Part shown: piece by piece, positions 1-10,560 of the stretch
How positions within the stretch are numbered: position 1 is the first letter of the stretch
How the letters are laid out: the number at the start of each line of letters is the position of its first letter
Source of the DNA: Agapanthus africanus
Lineage: Eukaryota > Streptophyta > Magnoliopsida > Asparagales > Amaryllidaceae
Direction: 5' to 3'
NCBI GenBank assembly: GCA_030015575.1
Contig: JASDDO010000024.1
Location: forward strand, 216,524,996-216,588,995
DNA length: 64,000 bases
Made by a program: the position numbers and the translations under genes
The notes under the pieces: model-generated
Database searches by the model: none
What the model was told of the DNA's origin: nothing
The model's input: the letters and a program-made list of their open reading frames with translations, nothing else

Positions 1-98
1 CACTACGCTTCAGTGTTAGCAGTGCTGATGCCGACCCAAAGCTCAAACCCCAAGGTTTCATAACGGCAAAGGATGAGTCGCTCCTGGCACTACGTTTC
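1..98. repeat. Left piece of ~85-bp tandem array (old Tat-like remnant)
   Basis: One unit of a tandem repeat with the recurring phrase GTGCTGATGCCGACCC followed by GATGAGTCGCTC. The same units resume at 34764 on the other side of the copia element, so this is the left half of an interrupted array. No coding potential is seen. Tandem arrays of this size occur between pol and the 3' LTR of the Tat elements in this window, so a Tat origin is likely but inferred. Confidence 0.6.
94..98. repeat. Target-site duplication GTTTC, left copy
   Basis: GTTTC directly precedes the TGCTGGG end of the copia LTR and recurs at 34759-34763 directly after the ...CTAACA end. A matched 5-bp duplication outside TG...CA ends defines the full copia insertion 99-34758. 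Confidence 0.85.
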
Positions 99-2256
99 TG
101 CTGGGTTCGCTAATCACCCCGACACGGTTTTGACAAGCATCAAGTATGCTATTTAAAAAAATCTAGGGTGCCGAGCGAGCCCGAACCAAGGATCTAACTA
201 GAGAATTAGGGTTTCTATAACATGTAAACAAACTTTACACTAAATGAACAAGGAATACAACCATTATAGACCAGTCCTTCATTTCTAAAGCTCCGTGTAA
301 TAGTCCCTTTGCTCCAAGTAGTGGTCTCCCGGACTCTTGTTAGGCTCCACTAGGTGAAAAGAACGAGCTTGCTCAAAGATCTTCGAGGCCGAAGATGATC
401 TACGTCGAAGAATCACTAACTCAAGCTAGCTCTTCACTAATTGATGAATTAGTGAAGTAAACAACCTATACTAAATGGCTAGTTTAGTATAGATTGATGA
501 AGTAGGAATTTTGCTCACTTTAGAATTAATTTTCTCTTTTTATTTTTCTTCTCATTTGAAAGCTAGAGAGAAATGAAGGAGATGAAGAAGTGATCAAGTG
601 TGAACCATGGGTGAGAAAATATCTCATATAAACTCATGTAGAGACTAAGCCATGGCTAAAGATAATGGTTAGGTTAATAAATATCTAGAGTAAAACAAAA
701 TTAGTGGATCTAAGTCAAAAATTCTCCATGCTTCCACAAGCATCTCAAGCCTTGCTAATTTCCACCTAATTTTAATTTTTTTCCTTAATATTTAAACACC
801 CAAATTACTTTAAGTTAGGTATGAGTCTCATACACCCATGTCCAATGTATCATCTAGCATGACACATATTAAATACATTAATATATATCACATATATATT
901 TAAATGTATTTGGAGAAAACATTTTCTTAAGTGAGCTAATATTAGTTAATATATATTAATATATCAAATATATAATTATACATTAAATTATTAAATCAAT
1001 ACTTGATTTAATAATCCGGCTGTATCGCATACAACCGACTAATATCATTTAATTAATTATTGAATCAACATTTGATTCAATAATCTGGTTATATCACATA
1101 TAATCTATATCGCGAGATTAGAATACTGTATCAAATACAAGTATCAATCTCGGTCCTGCACATATCACATATGTGCCCTACTTCGTTTCGCTTGAGCCAG
1201 GAAACCTCTGTGTAGGACACTAAAGACTCGTCAATATGCCAACAGTAGGTGATGATCGTATTAGTCACCCACAAGGCGTCAGCGGTACTAGCTGGACGTA
1301 ACGGCTGCCCGGGTATTGAGCGATCAGAAGATCAACAAGCAAGTTTGTTCATACTCCCGTGAATCTATTAAGTAACACTACAGTACAGTCCGGTCTCTTC
1401 GTCTGATATGTCGCATATCGAGCTTGGGGTGGTAAATGCCAGACCCCAATAACTTAATAAGTCGTGCCGATTTGAGGCTCATAATGGGTCGAGAAGCTAC
1501 TGATAACACTTACCAGTAAATTTTATTTTCCGCCCTGGACAGGGACTTCCTGTTATGGCCAATCGAACACAGCACAACATCAACCCTCAATATCGGGAAA
1601 GACGAATCCCCTCCTATCGCTCATTGCCTCCATGTGACTCGGGACTGTACCAAAAAACCACCATTTTTCACGCTCTTTTGAACGTGGTAAGGTGGAAATC
1701 AAAGCACAGTGGGAATCACACAAGACTCTATGACGATCTCGGGTCTAAAGACTAACATGTATCAATGTCACCAGAGAACTGCTATGTGACGTTAGGTATA
1801 ATACCATGTAGGAGTTCTCAGCGAGTCCTGTTCAGTGTGCTCAGTCTCTACTGAGCACCCGTATACAATCTTTGATGTCAAACACCAATGGATATGGGAT
1901 CATCCATCGCCCATCAGATAGGTCAAAAAACGTATACGCTAGTCTACTCTGGAATATCGATGCCCCGTATCGATACATCCACGACTAGGAACAATTAAAG
2001 GATGTACTTGTGGACTATCCTGGCCCCACTAGTATGATCTGCATCATAATCCTGGTAGTCAAGTATATCTTAAAGGCTTTACCAACATGTGAGAGCAAGA
2101 CAGTATCACAATACTAGTCTACATGTTAAGATAAAGAGCAACCAGATAGCATACTATCATGTCGAGCAAGAAATTCCGCTTTATATATGTCCAAGTATCC
2201 ATTATCATATACAATCATGTAGAATAATGGCCTCTAGGGCATACATACAACTAATA
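99..2256 (-). repeat. 3' LTR of copia A
   Basis: About 2.16 kb, matching 32580-34758 along its length in the same orientation. The outer end is TG at 99-100. The inner end at 2256 abuts the polypurine tract and has lost the canonical CA. It contains AT-rich U3-like sequence (about 780-1140 in plus coordinates) and no open frame of note. Confidence 0.88.
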
Positions 2257-2275
2257 ATCTCCCACTTGCACTAAG
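2257..2275 (-). other. Polypurine tract of copia A
   Basis: On the minus strand the sequence just before the 3' LTR reads AGTGCAAGTGGGAGATT, the purine-rich GTGGGAG tract typical of plant copia elements. It primes plus-strand DNA synthesis in this family. Confidence 0.75.
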
Positions 2276-2570
2276 GCCAGTTGATGTAGTATCTCATACC
2301 CAACATCCCAAAAACTCTCAAATTGTATCTGGGGTTTGTCCTAGGTGAGTGGATCCGCCGCGTTATTCTTCGTCTCAACTCTCCTGACCACGATCGCCCG
2401 GAGATCAACCATCTCCATGATCAGGTGATACTGCATAAGAATATGTCTGGATCACTGATGGGACCGAGGTTCCTAAGCCAAAGCCACAACTCCATTATCA
2501 CCACAATGGTAGGAACCTCACCAAGTTCATCTCACGAACATCTTCATCCAGACAGCCTCTTTGGTAGCGA

Positions 2571-3837
2571 TGTATTCATCCTTTCATCATCGAGTCTGCT
2601 ACGGTATCTAACTTGGAACTCTTCCAACATACCATCCCTCCACTGAAGGTAAAGACAAAACTCGAGACTGTCTTACAGTCCACCTTATCACTCTGGAAGC
2701 TCAAATCGGTAAAGGAATCCATCTGGAGTTCACCGTTACCATACACCAAGAACATTTCTTTAGTGCATCTCAAGTACTTAAGAATGTTCTTCATAACTGT
2801 CCAGTATTTCTCCTAGGATGTAAGAGGCGTCACCCAAATCTTTCATGGAGAAACTTAGTGATAAGAAGAGCATGACTGAGTGCAGCATAGGAACACCATT
2901 TCCTATCAAGAGTATGTCATCCACGTACAATACGAGGAAGACAACCTTACTCTCTGCAACTTTCTTCTATATACAAGGTTCATCTACCTTTTTGATGAAG
3001 TCAAACTCTTTGGTTGCCACATCAAAACAGATGTTCCAACTCCGCGATGCTTGATTTAATCCGTAAATTGATCCTGATGTACTTAAGCATAGCCACTGGA
3101 GAAAAGGTTTCATCATAGTCCACATCTGTTCGTTGACGAAAACCTTTTGCTACAAGTCTAGCTTTGAAAGTCTCAAATTTTCCATCTACACCAAGAATCT
3201 TCTCAAGATCCACTTCCTCCCAGTAGGTTTTACCCCTTCAGGAGCAACTTTTAAAGTCCATACTTTGTTGGTGTATATGGATTCCATCTCAGATCGCATA
3301 GCATCCAGCCATTTCGGAGAGTCCCCACTCGTGATGGCCTGCTTGAAACTAGTTGGGTCATCATCTTCCATGATACAATCCTCGCTCCCACTGTCATTGA
3401 GAAATCCGTAGCACCTCTCAGGCGGATGAGGAACCCTTACTAGATCTGCGGAGAGGCTGTGGTTCATCGGGAACTATTGAATCCTTCGGTTCTACCAAAT
3501 CATCAGCTGTTAGTTTGTCAAGCCGGAACATCCTCCAGTTCTACCACATGACCACTAATTTCTTCCATAAGACATTCTTTTTCTAAAAAGGTGGTATGCC
3601 GAGAAACAAAACATCTTTTTCTCCTCAGTGTGGTAGAAGATATACCCTCGCTATGCTTGGGATATCCTACAAACTTGCACAGAACAGACCTTGCCTCGAG
3701 ATTGTCCGGATTTTGCTTTTAAACATAGGCCGGACAACCACATATCTTAACTCCTTTAAGAGATGGTCTCTTCCCATTTCATATCTTATATAGAGTGGTA
3801 GGCACTGATTTGGATGGAACTCTATTCAATAGGTATG
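2571..3837 (-). pseudogene. Copia A pol, C-terminal part (end of integrase, RT, RNase H), broken
   Basis: Minus strand. Upstream, next to the Tat insertion, the wording LLNRVPSKSVPT marks the C-terminal part of copia integrase (about 3790-3837). RT begins around 3470 with PKWLDAMRSEMESI and continues with KARLVAKGFRQ and DYDETFSPVA (about 3070-3170), classic copia RT blocks. RNase H follows with YLRCTKEMFLVYG and WKSSKLDTVADS (2576-2794). The order RT then RNase H at the 3' end next to the polypurine tract fits copia. The part is shorter than a full copia RT-RNase H region and is broken in several places, so it is a fossil. The integrase is continued at 27242 beyond the Tat insertion. Confidence 0.85.
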
Positions 3838-3842
3838 CGGCT
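3838..3842. repeat. Target-site duplication CGGCT, left copy (Tat element B)
   Basis: CGGCT stands just before the TGTTCC start of the Tat LTR and again at 27242-27246 just after its GAGAACA end. It lies within copia integrase coding sequence, which confirms that Tat B inserted into copia A. Confidence 0.88.
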
Positions 3843-3884
3843 TGTTCCCCCAATTAGAGCAAGGCTCTGTTCAAATTTTCAAAA

Positions 3885-4100
3885 TTTGAAATGAAGCGGC
3901 GCTTCATAAAAGCGCCGACGCTTTAAGGTAGCGCACCACGTGCAAAGCACGAGTGCGCTAGCGCTAAGTGTGCCAAGAGCGCCAGCGCTCTGAGGCAGCG
4001 CACTACGTACAAAGCACGAGTGCGCTAGCGCTAAGTGCGCCAAAAGAGCCAGCGCTCTGAAGTAGCGCACCACGTGCAAAGCACAAGTGCGCTAGCACTG
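3885..4100 (+). repeat. GC-rich ~66-bp tandem units with G-boxes, U3 of Tat B
   Basis: About three units with AGCGCACCACGTGCAAAGC followed by GAGTGCGCTAGCGC. CACGTG is the plant G-box core bound by bZIP and bHLH factors; its repetition upstream of the LTR TATA box suggests an enhancer role (inference). The 3' LTR copy lacks roughly one unit, which shows array instability. Confidence 0.7.
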
Positions 4101-4432
4101 GAAATAAATGTTCCTCACCATTAGATCAAAAATCCAATAATAATGATATATCATTAATTGACCAGAATAAAATTCTGTAAAGAAAAGATTCCTCAAAATC
4201 TTTCCAAACAAAAAAATCAGAGCACCGTTGAATCAATGATCCAATGGTGATTAAAAATCACCAAAAACACAGAATAAATTCTGTTTAGAGAAAATTCCCC
4301 AATCTTTTTAAAAACAAGAAGATTGCCTTCTGTAAATCAGAAGCCCCTGGATCAAAGATCCAACGGGGGAAACATCCCCAAATCAATTAAAGAGAAGATC
4401 TCTTCAACTGATTGAACTAATCATCCCTCACT

Positions 4433-4440
4433 ATATAAAG
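4433..4440 (+). promoter_or_regulatory. TATA box of Tat B 5' LTR
   Basis: TATATAAAG in CACTATATAAAGGGCCC. The same site stands in the 3' LTR at 25253-25260 and, as CACTATAAAAAGG, in the related LTR at 53409. The conserved position near 600 bp into the LTR marks the U3/R border. Confidence 0.7.
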
Positions 4441-4879
4441 GGCCCAAGACTTCAAGTCTCATAGAGAGGAACCCCCCCCCCCATAAACTTTGAGAAATCT
4501 CAGAAAGAAGAGCCAAACCCTCAGTAGAAGAACAGCGTTTCTTCAAGGTAAAGATAAACATAGAGATGAAATCGTCTCATATTAAAAAAAAGAATTCACT
4601 TCTTTCTCACAGATCATAGATCTACAAGACCAAGGTCTTTCACAAAGAGATTAAAGGATCTCATCATAAAAAGAATAACATAATTCTTCAGATCATAGAT
4701 CTATAAAATAAAAGGGGGAGAATAAGTCAATTCTTTTAGGATCACGGATCCATAAAGGCAAAGCCTTTCACCAAAATAAGAGATTAAAACATCTCTTATA
4801 AAAATAAGAACTTTTGTTCTTAGAATCTTGAGATAAAGTCTCTTACAAACGAGAATTCATATCTCAGATCATAAAGTTG

Positions 4880-5290
4880 ATCAGATAGCGCTCTGCGCTC
4901 ATAAACTGGCGCTCTGCGCTCTTGGACTGGCGCTCAGCGCCAAGCGCGCCACGTGCTTCCCACGTGTGCGCTACTTGAACAGAAGCGCTTTGCACTCTTT
5001 GGACTAGCGCTCAGCTCCAAGTGCACCACGTGCTCCTCACGTTTGGCTACTCAGCAGAAGCGCAATGCGCTCATAATCCGGCGCTCAGCGCCAAGCGCAC
5101 CATGTTCTCCTCACGTGTGTGCTACTCAGCAGAAGCGCAATGCGCTCATAAACTAGTGCTCAGCGCCACACGTACCACATGTTCCTCACGTGTGCGCCAC
5201 TCAGCAGAAGCGCAATGTGCTCATAAATAGCGTTCTGCGCTCTTTGACTGGCGCAAAGCGCCAAGCACGCCACGTGCTTTTCACGTGTAC
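4880..5290 (+). repeat. Second G-box tandem block in Tat B 5' LTR (transcribed part)
   Basis: Units of about 66-75 bp, each with GCGCTCAGCGCCAAGCGC and a CACGTG or near copy, then GAAGCGCAATGCGCTC. It lies downstream of the TATA box and so would be in RNA. The motifs are themselves inverted repeats (GGCGCTCAGCGCC). Confidence 0.65.
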
Positions 5291-5563
5291 GCTAAAAGAA
5301 CATAAATTGTTCTATAAATAAAGCCCAGAGCTATGATGAATGCTCAGCATTCAATAAAAGACAGAAAATATTGTCAAAACTCAAATCAATGCTCAGCATT
5401 GTTAAATGTTTAACATTTTAACTGAATGGGTCGAGCCCAAGTTGGCCATAAACCACTCATTCAGATTAATTGAGCCCATGTGCTCATAAATCTCTGATCT
5501 TAGTCCCAAATTGGACTATAGATCTCTCAACCAAAATTGGTTCAAGGGTACATCTCTTCACTC

Positions 5564-5603
5564 CTCTGATATTTGTCGTTGTAATCTTTCAACGTCTTCA
5601 GAG
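5564..5603 (+). other. Conserved two-part hairpin in LTR
   Basis: CTCTGA pairs with TCAGAG, and inside it CGTTG pairs with CAACG around a TAATCTTT loop. The equivalent sequences in the 3' LTR (about 26379-26419) and, twice, in the related LTR (54425-54464 and 54970-55009) keep the pairing. The hairpin is followed by GACGGGTCCCGA in most copies. Confidence 0.65.
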
Positions 5604-5635
5604 AGGTGACGGGTCCCGATAACCAAATATTCCAT

Positions 5636-5930
5636 GGACTGTGGGGTCCTTAAACTCATGGACTATGATGTCCTTAAACTTTATAGACTATGATGTCCTT
5701 AAACTGTGGACTGTGGGGTCCTTAAACCCATGGACTATGATGCCTTAACCTTGGACTGTGGGGTCCTTAAACCCATGGACTATGATGTCCCTAACCTCGG
5801 ACTGTGGGGTCCTTAAGCCCATGGACTAGGATGTCCTTAACCTCAGACTGTGGGGTCCTTAAGCCCATGGACTATAATGTCCTTAATTTTGGACCGTAAT
5901 GTCCTTAAACTAATGGACCGCAATGTCCCT
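5636..5930 (+). repeat. GGAC-N6-GTCC tandem array, Tat B 5' LTR
   Basis: About 13 units of 25-33 bp. Each has GGAC, six variable bases and GTCC, then CTTAAAC or CTTAACC. Loops seen include TGTGGG, TATGAT and CGCAAT. A corresponding array lies in the 3' LTR (about 26450-26700). Confidence 0.8.
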
Positions 5931-6497
5931 AAACTAAACAATAGAGCCCAAATGCTCTCTTGTTGGATCTAAACGATCCTGTTAAGTTGATCTTAGTCTA
6001 AAATTAGACTAACGTATCCTTAACAAACGTTTAGGTTGATCTGAATTTCAAATGAGACTAACGTATCCTTAAACCCAAACCCAAACCCAAATCTAAGAAA
6101 TACGGATTTGAACTAATCCACGCCCTACGGGTGACAACATAAATTAGTCTCCGTATACAATCCATGGGCAACCAAAAACAAAACAAACACACACGATACG
6201 AAGTGACCTTCTGGAGAAGGAGAAAGTGGTTACCGCGATGCGGTAGCGTAATTAACTGCAGGGGCTTGCGCCTGCAGGGAAGAGCGCCACCACAATCAAA
6301 ACCCCCTCAAATGAGGGGGAATCTGACGAAGTCTGCTACATCGTCCATATACGTTTAAACCTTCGATATATGGTGCCATAAATCAACTTGGCATCTTCGG
6401 AGAGGTGGACGGATAACACCAAATAGTATCTGCCCCCAAATTTAGGCAAGACGGACTTACGCAGTCGCGTCTCTGTATTTGGATGAGAACAGATTCG

Positions 6498-6515
6498 TGC
6501 ACGCCCGGTGGGACC
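6498..6515 (+). other. Primer-binding site of Tat B
   Basis: TGCACGCCCGGTGGGACC begins a few bases after the LTR end. The related element at 55559 has TGGCACGCCCGGTGGGACC in the same place. A TGG start complementary to a tRNA CCA end is typical; I do not assign the tRNA. Confidence 0.7.
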
Positions 6516-6639
6516 TTTTCCTCTTTCCACTCCACACTTCGTGTGTCGTGTTCGCGAACGAATCGCGGTTTAATATGGTTGCCCTTGGGTTCGAGGTACT
6601 AAGATTTGGTTTTACTCCCGTGCAGAAAAAAGAACAGCA

Positions 6640-7790
6640 ATGGCCTTTAACTGCTCCAACTGCAACTCCCGTTCCGCCTCATCTAGAGGTATAACCTACG
6701 GACCCCAAGCGGTCTCCCTTTTCAACATGCCAGGGGAGCAGATAAATCAGGCCACTACTGGGCTATTCTTCGGGACCATGCTCCCACCGATGAGCTTCAA
6801 CGCCCCTGTACCATTGCAAGATGCTCAGAAGAAGTCGGTCTTTGATCGGCTTACCACTACTGCGGCCCCTCTTAACGGGTTGGGCTATTCTTCGGGACCA
6901 TGCTCCCACCGATGAGCTTCAACGCCCCTGTACCATTGCAAGAAGCTCAGAAGAAGTCGGTCTTTGATCAGCTTACCACTACTGCGGCCCCTCTTAACGG
7001 GTCGCCCAAACCAAGCGCCTCAATTTTCAGTAGAATGGGCCAAAGCTCCAACGGGCCCGTGAAGAAGCTCGCAATACCAGAAGGGGTTATCCCGAAAAGA
7101 ATAGCTATTCCTGTTCCTGAAGTCGTCAAAGCGGCTTCTCCTTCCAAAGGTCGGTCTTTACAAGACTGGTCATTACACCTCCCTATCCAAGAGAAGTCAC
7201 TAAGGCCGCTTCCCCCGCTCGAAAGTCTGCCTTCGACAGGCTGGTCATTCCCTCTCAACGGACGTCGGTCTTCAAGAGGCTCGCACCGGCAGTAACCCTT
7301 CACCATGACAGGGGGAATGATGAAACCACCCCCATAGATGAGCCAGTACTATCGGCTCAACATGCTCGACGTCGCCACTAGCGCCGAGTGAGGAAAGCTG
7401 GGGGCAATTCCCCTTCTGGACTGACTCCACCAGCTCCAATGGTGGAAGTTGATACTGCTGTTCCAACTGGGAACAACTTTGAACTACTTAACAGGGTGTA
7501 CAGGAACTCTCCAACTTCCGTGCTAAAAAAGTCTCCTTCGCTTGTTGAAAAGATCACAAAGGCGAAGCCGGAGCAGCCCCCTCAGCGGTTGTCCTCCAAA
7601 ATTTACAAAGTCTGGCGTCAAGTCCAAGACTCGGTGATTGACCAAGACTACCCCCGCCGACAGGAAAAGATGAGAGCATGGCGAGAAAAGGACTACCCTG
7701 TCAAGCCACAGAAGGTGTCAGCTGTTTGGGTGCCCTCTGCAATGGCTCCCTCAACTTCGACCACCCACAAAAGAAGAAGGCCGTAGGAGA
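6640..7790 (+). pseudogene. Tat B gag, N-terminal region, broken
   Basis: Starts with a Met followed by a Cys-rich stretch (AFNCSNCNSR), then PQAVS and ATTGLFFGTM, matching the start of the related element's gag at 55703. A run of linker sequence follows that carries SVF-x-RL-like motifs in the better preserved relative. There is no known enzymatic domain here; in this family the region precedes the gag core. It is broken. It contains a 122-bp tandem duplication (6760-7003). Confidence 0.75.
6760..7003 (+). repeat. 122-bp tandem duplication inside Tat B gag
   Basis: The segment beginning GGGCTATTCTTCGGGACC is present twice, starting at 6760 and 6882, with only a few differences. The related element at 55840 has it once, so it arose in this copy or its recent line. 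Confidence 0.88.
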
Positions 7791-7969
7791 TCCCCGTGTC
7801 TTTGGAAAATCGCAAGGATGCTAAATTTAAATGCCCCAAGTTTGGGGGCATGGCGGTGCACACCATCTATATGGCATCCGGAAAAGAGAATAGCCGTATC
7901 TCCACAGGTCATCGACCGTTTACACGATTAGTGACTAAGGCTCAGGAGCAACAACAACAAATGCTCTAA

Positions 7970-10560
7970 GAGATGCTAACAACTATGGCCGCACTTACGG
8001 GACTGAAAGCAAGCCCGGAGACATCCTCGGAGCAGCACCGTGAGCAGGAAACTGATACTGAATTCCTTCGGAGAATGCTTGAGAAGAAGGACAAAGAGGC
8101 TGCGGAACAAGCGGCCAATATAAAACAAATGGCCCTTCTGTTCCAAGATATGGTTGGCATGATGATCTAGCCAGACCTTCCAGCCGAAGACACTCCAGTA
8201 ATAATTGAAGATGACATAGGAGAGACATCAAATCCTCTGCTGGCTCTGTCAGCAGCTGAGGAGGAGACCATCTCAAAATCCGCCCTGGATGATTACATTG
8301 ATCAGCAGATACGAGTTCATCAGGCGAATGAAGCGGTTTGGCAAAAATTTAAAACTGGACGACCCTATCCAGGTTGGTATGACCAAATAAAGTACCCGTT
8401 GGGATAAACGATTTTGGGGACGTATATAAGGGGACGGGAAATCCGCATCAGCACATCGCTCAATTCAGATCCTTGTGTGGCAACATCGAAGGTGACGATA
8501 AGCTACTGCTTCGCCAATTCGTTGGCAGCTTGTCAGAGACAGCATTTGAGTGATATTCCGAACTCCCAAATGACTCTGTCAAGACATTTGCAGAGATGGA
8601 GCTGCTGTTTACACAGAGATTCGCAAGCGCTAGAGAGCGCACCCCGATCACCGCACTGATTAACGTCGGGGTAAAGCCAGGCGAAACGTGGGTGCAATAC
8701 GCAATGCGGTGGAAGAATCTGTGGTCGAAGTGCGAACAACGCATCGAAGAAGCGCCTGCGGTAGGCATATTCGTGGGTACTCTCGACCCTCATGCGACTA
8801 TTTCACAATTCATGATGTTCTTCAATCCAACTACTTTCCAGGCCTTGATTGACAAGTTGGCCCAAATGGACCAGATGGGCCACAGGCCGTCTTCTTCAAA
8901 GCTGGAATCTCGAAATGAAAAAGGGATAGGAAAGCGACCTTCGTCGCCAATGCTCAACAGCAGCCCAGTGGCCCAAAACTAACGGATCGCCTAGACGAGA
9001 AACGGCGATTCTTTAATGAGAAAATGAAGCGTCCTTATTCGTTTCCCCGGGACAAAACGAGGAGATTGTTCGAGTTGGCGGTGCGCAACAGGCTCATCAA
9101 CTTGCCAGATCCAAAACATCCATTGCAACCCGGTGAGGCTAATAATCCCAATTATTGCCCCTATCACCAAGCGATAGGCCATCCAATCGAAGATTTCTTC
9201 ATCTTCAAAGGGTGGATTGAGAACCAATACCAGCAGGGCAAGTTCGCACTATCCGAGAATTAGAAAGTAAACCCGCCAAAGCCACACGCTCTCAAAAAGG
9301 CGGACACACCGGAGGTATCATGCTCTTTTGTCGAAGAAGCTCCATGGGAGGTCGTTCTTTCAACCAAAACGAAAAGAATGTTGAAGGATCTCCAAGCATG
9401 CCCAGCGATCAAGTGGAAAAATCAGCTAGAACCCGAGATCATCGAGGGAATGCTGAAGCCGCATCCGACGCCAAAAATTGGTAGCGATAATCGAAACGCC
9501 TATACCCAGCCGTCAAAGTCTTCGAAGAAAAAGAAGAAGACCAAAAAGCCCATGAAGCCTGATGACAAGCACACGGACCTGCAAAAACATATTGACGCGC
9601 TGGAAGAATATAACCAGAAAGCGTAGACTCCAGTCACACTCCAAGAATTTCTCAGCCACGTCCTTGAGGATGGAGATAATGATAATGGAGAAGACTCGTC
9701 GGATGAACCTGAGGATTATGTGGCAAGCTGCCATGTGATCTCTCATTCGTCGATAAACGGTGAAGAAGCTCTGGATATAGAGAAACTGGGGGCAGATCCT
9801 GAGCCGGAACTTCTAGGACCATCAGACGAAATGATTGACGCATTCCTGAACGAAGCTCTTCTGAAAAGCAAAACTGATCGAGAGCGCGAGATGGGCATAT
9901 TTGAAAAGGACAGACGCTGGCAACTGGTCGAAAGGGTTAAGACACTCCAACCAGATAGGAGCACTTCGGTTGCCACCAAAAGCAGGTTCAAGACGAGGAA
10001 AAGGTTCGCCAAAGCCATATCGATAGGAATGAAGCTGCCGTCCCCCGAAGGAAACATTTCTGATGAGATACACCTTAATAAAGAGGATGTTCATCCTGAT
10101 TACTGTTTATATCATCGAAGGATTGCGCACCCCACCGAAGAGTGGAACGCCTTTAAAAGTTGGTGGCAAGGGTATGTCGCTCACAGGAAACCTTCAAGAG
10201 GATGAAGCGTGAAGCTTGTCGACAGCGGAAAAATGCAACGGACAAAGGTGGAAAAGCTGTCGGCAACTGTCATATGGTTGATAACAGAGGACCACGAGTT
10301 CTCACCTTCGGGAGCGATTCAGAAGAAGAAATGACTCTCGGCCCTCTCTTCAAAGAATCCACTTCAGGAAAAGAGGAAGAAATGAAGACCTGTGAGAACA
10401 TTCAGCTGCGCAATCGTATGCTGCCTGAAAAGAACCTCGGACCTGCAAACAAGGGATCGAATAAAAAGGATAAGGGGAAAGAAAATATCCCTGAGGATAT
10501 CGCCCTCGATGATCGAGTCGTCGAAGAGCTGGCAGCCAAGGACCGCCCAAGAAAAGTAAG
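7970..10560 (+). pseudogene. Tat B gag core and zinc-like modules, broken
   Basis: The retrotransposon gag core (PF03732 type) spans about 8290-8890, with YPGWYDQIKYP, EMELLFTQRFASA and NLWSKCEQRIEEAPAVG. Then follow PYSFPRDKT (about 9030), a first YCPYH...H module (about 9150-9230), a Lys-rich basic stretch (9520-9560), an acidic region, a second YCLYHRR...H module (about 10100-10190), and FGSDSEEE (about 10305). In this family these proteins assemble the particle and bind RNA. The block is broken with several breaks. Its relative at 56870-59485 is much better preserved and reads the same order. Confidence 0.85.

Larger units (their letters stand above)
3843..6491 (+). repeat. 5' LTR of Tat B
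   Basis: About 2.65 kb, from TGTTCCCCC to GAGAACA. Parts in order: U3 with micro-inverted repeats and GC-rich ~66-bp units carrying CACGTG (3885-4100); TATA box at 4433; hairpin-rich transcribed leader (4480-4870); a second block of ~66-bp G-box units (4880-5290); a conserved long hairpin (5564-5603); the GGAC-N6-GTCC tandem array (about 5636-5930); and a U5-like end. It matches 24712-27241 throughout and 52916-55553 in layout with lower identity. Confidence 0.9.

Noticed and set aside
4953-5230. Cys-rich frames in the LTR (repeated SAEAQCAH peptides), also at 25766
   Set aside because: They arise from the G-box tandem units of the LTR; the frame is not kept between the two LTRs.
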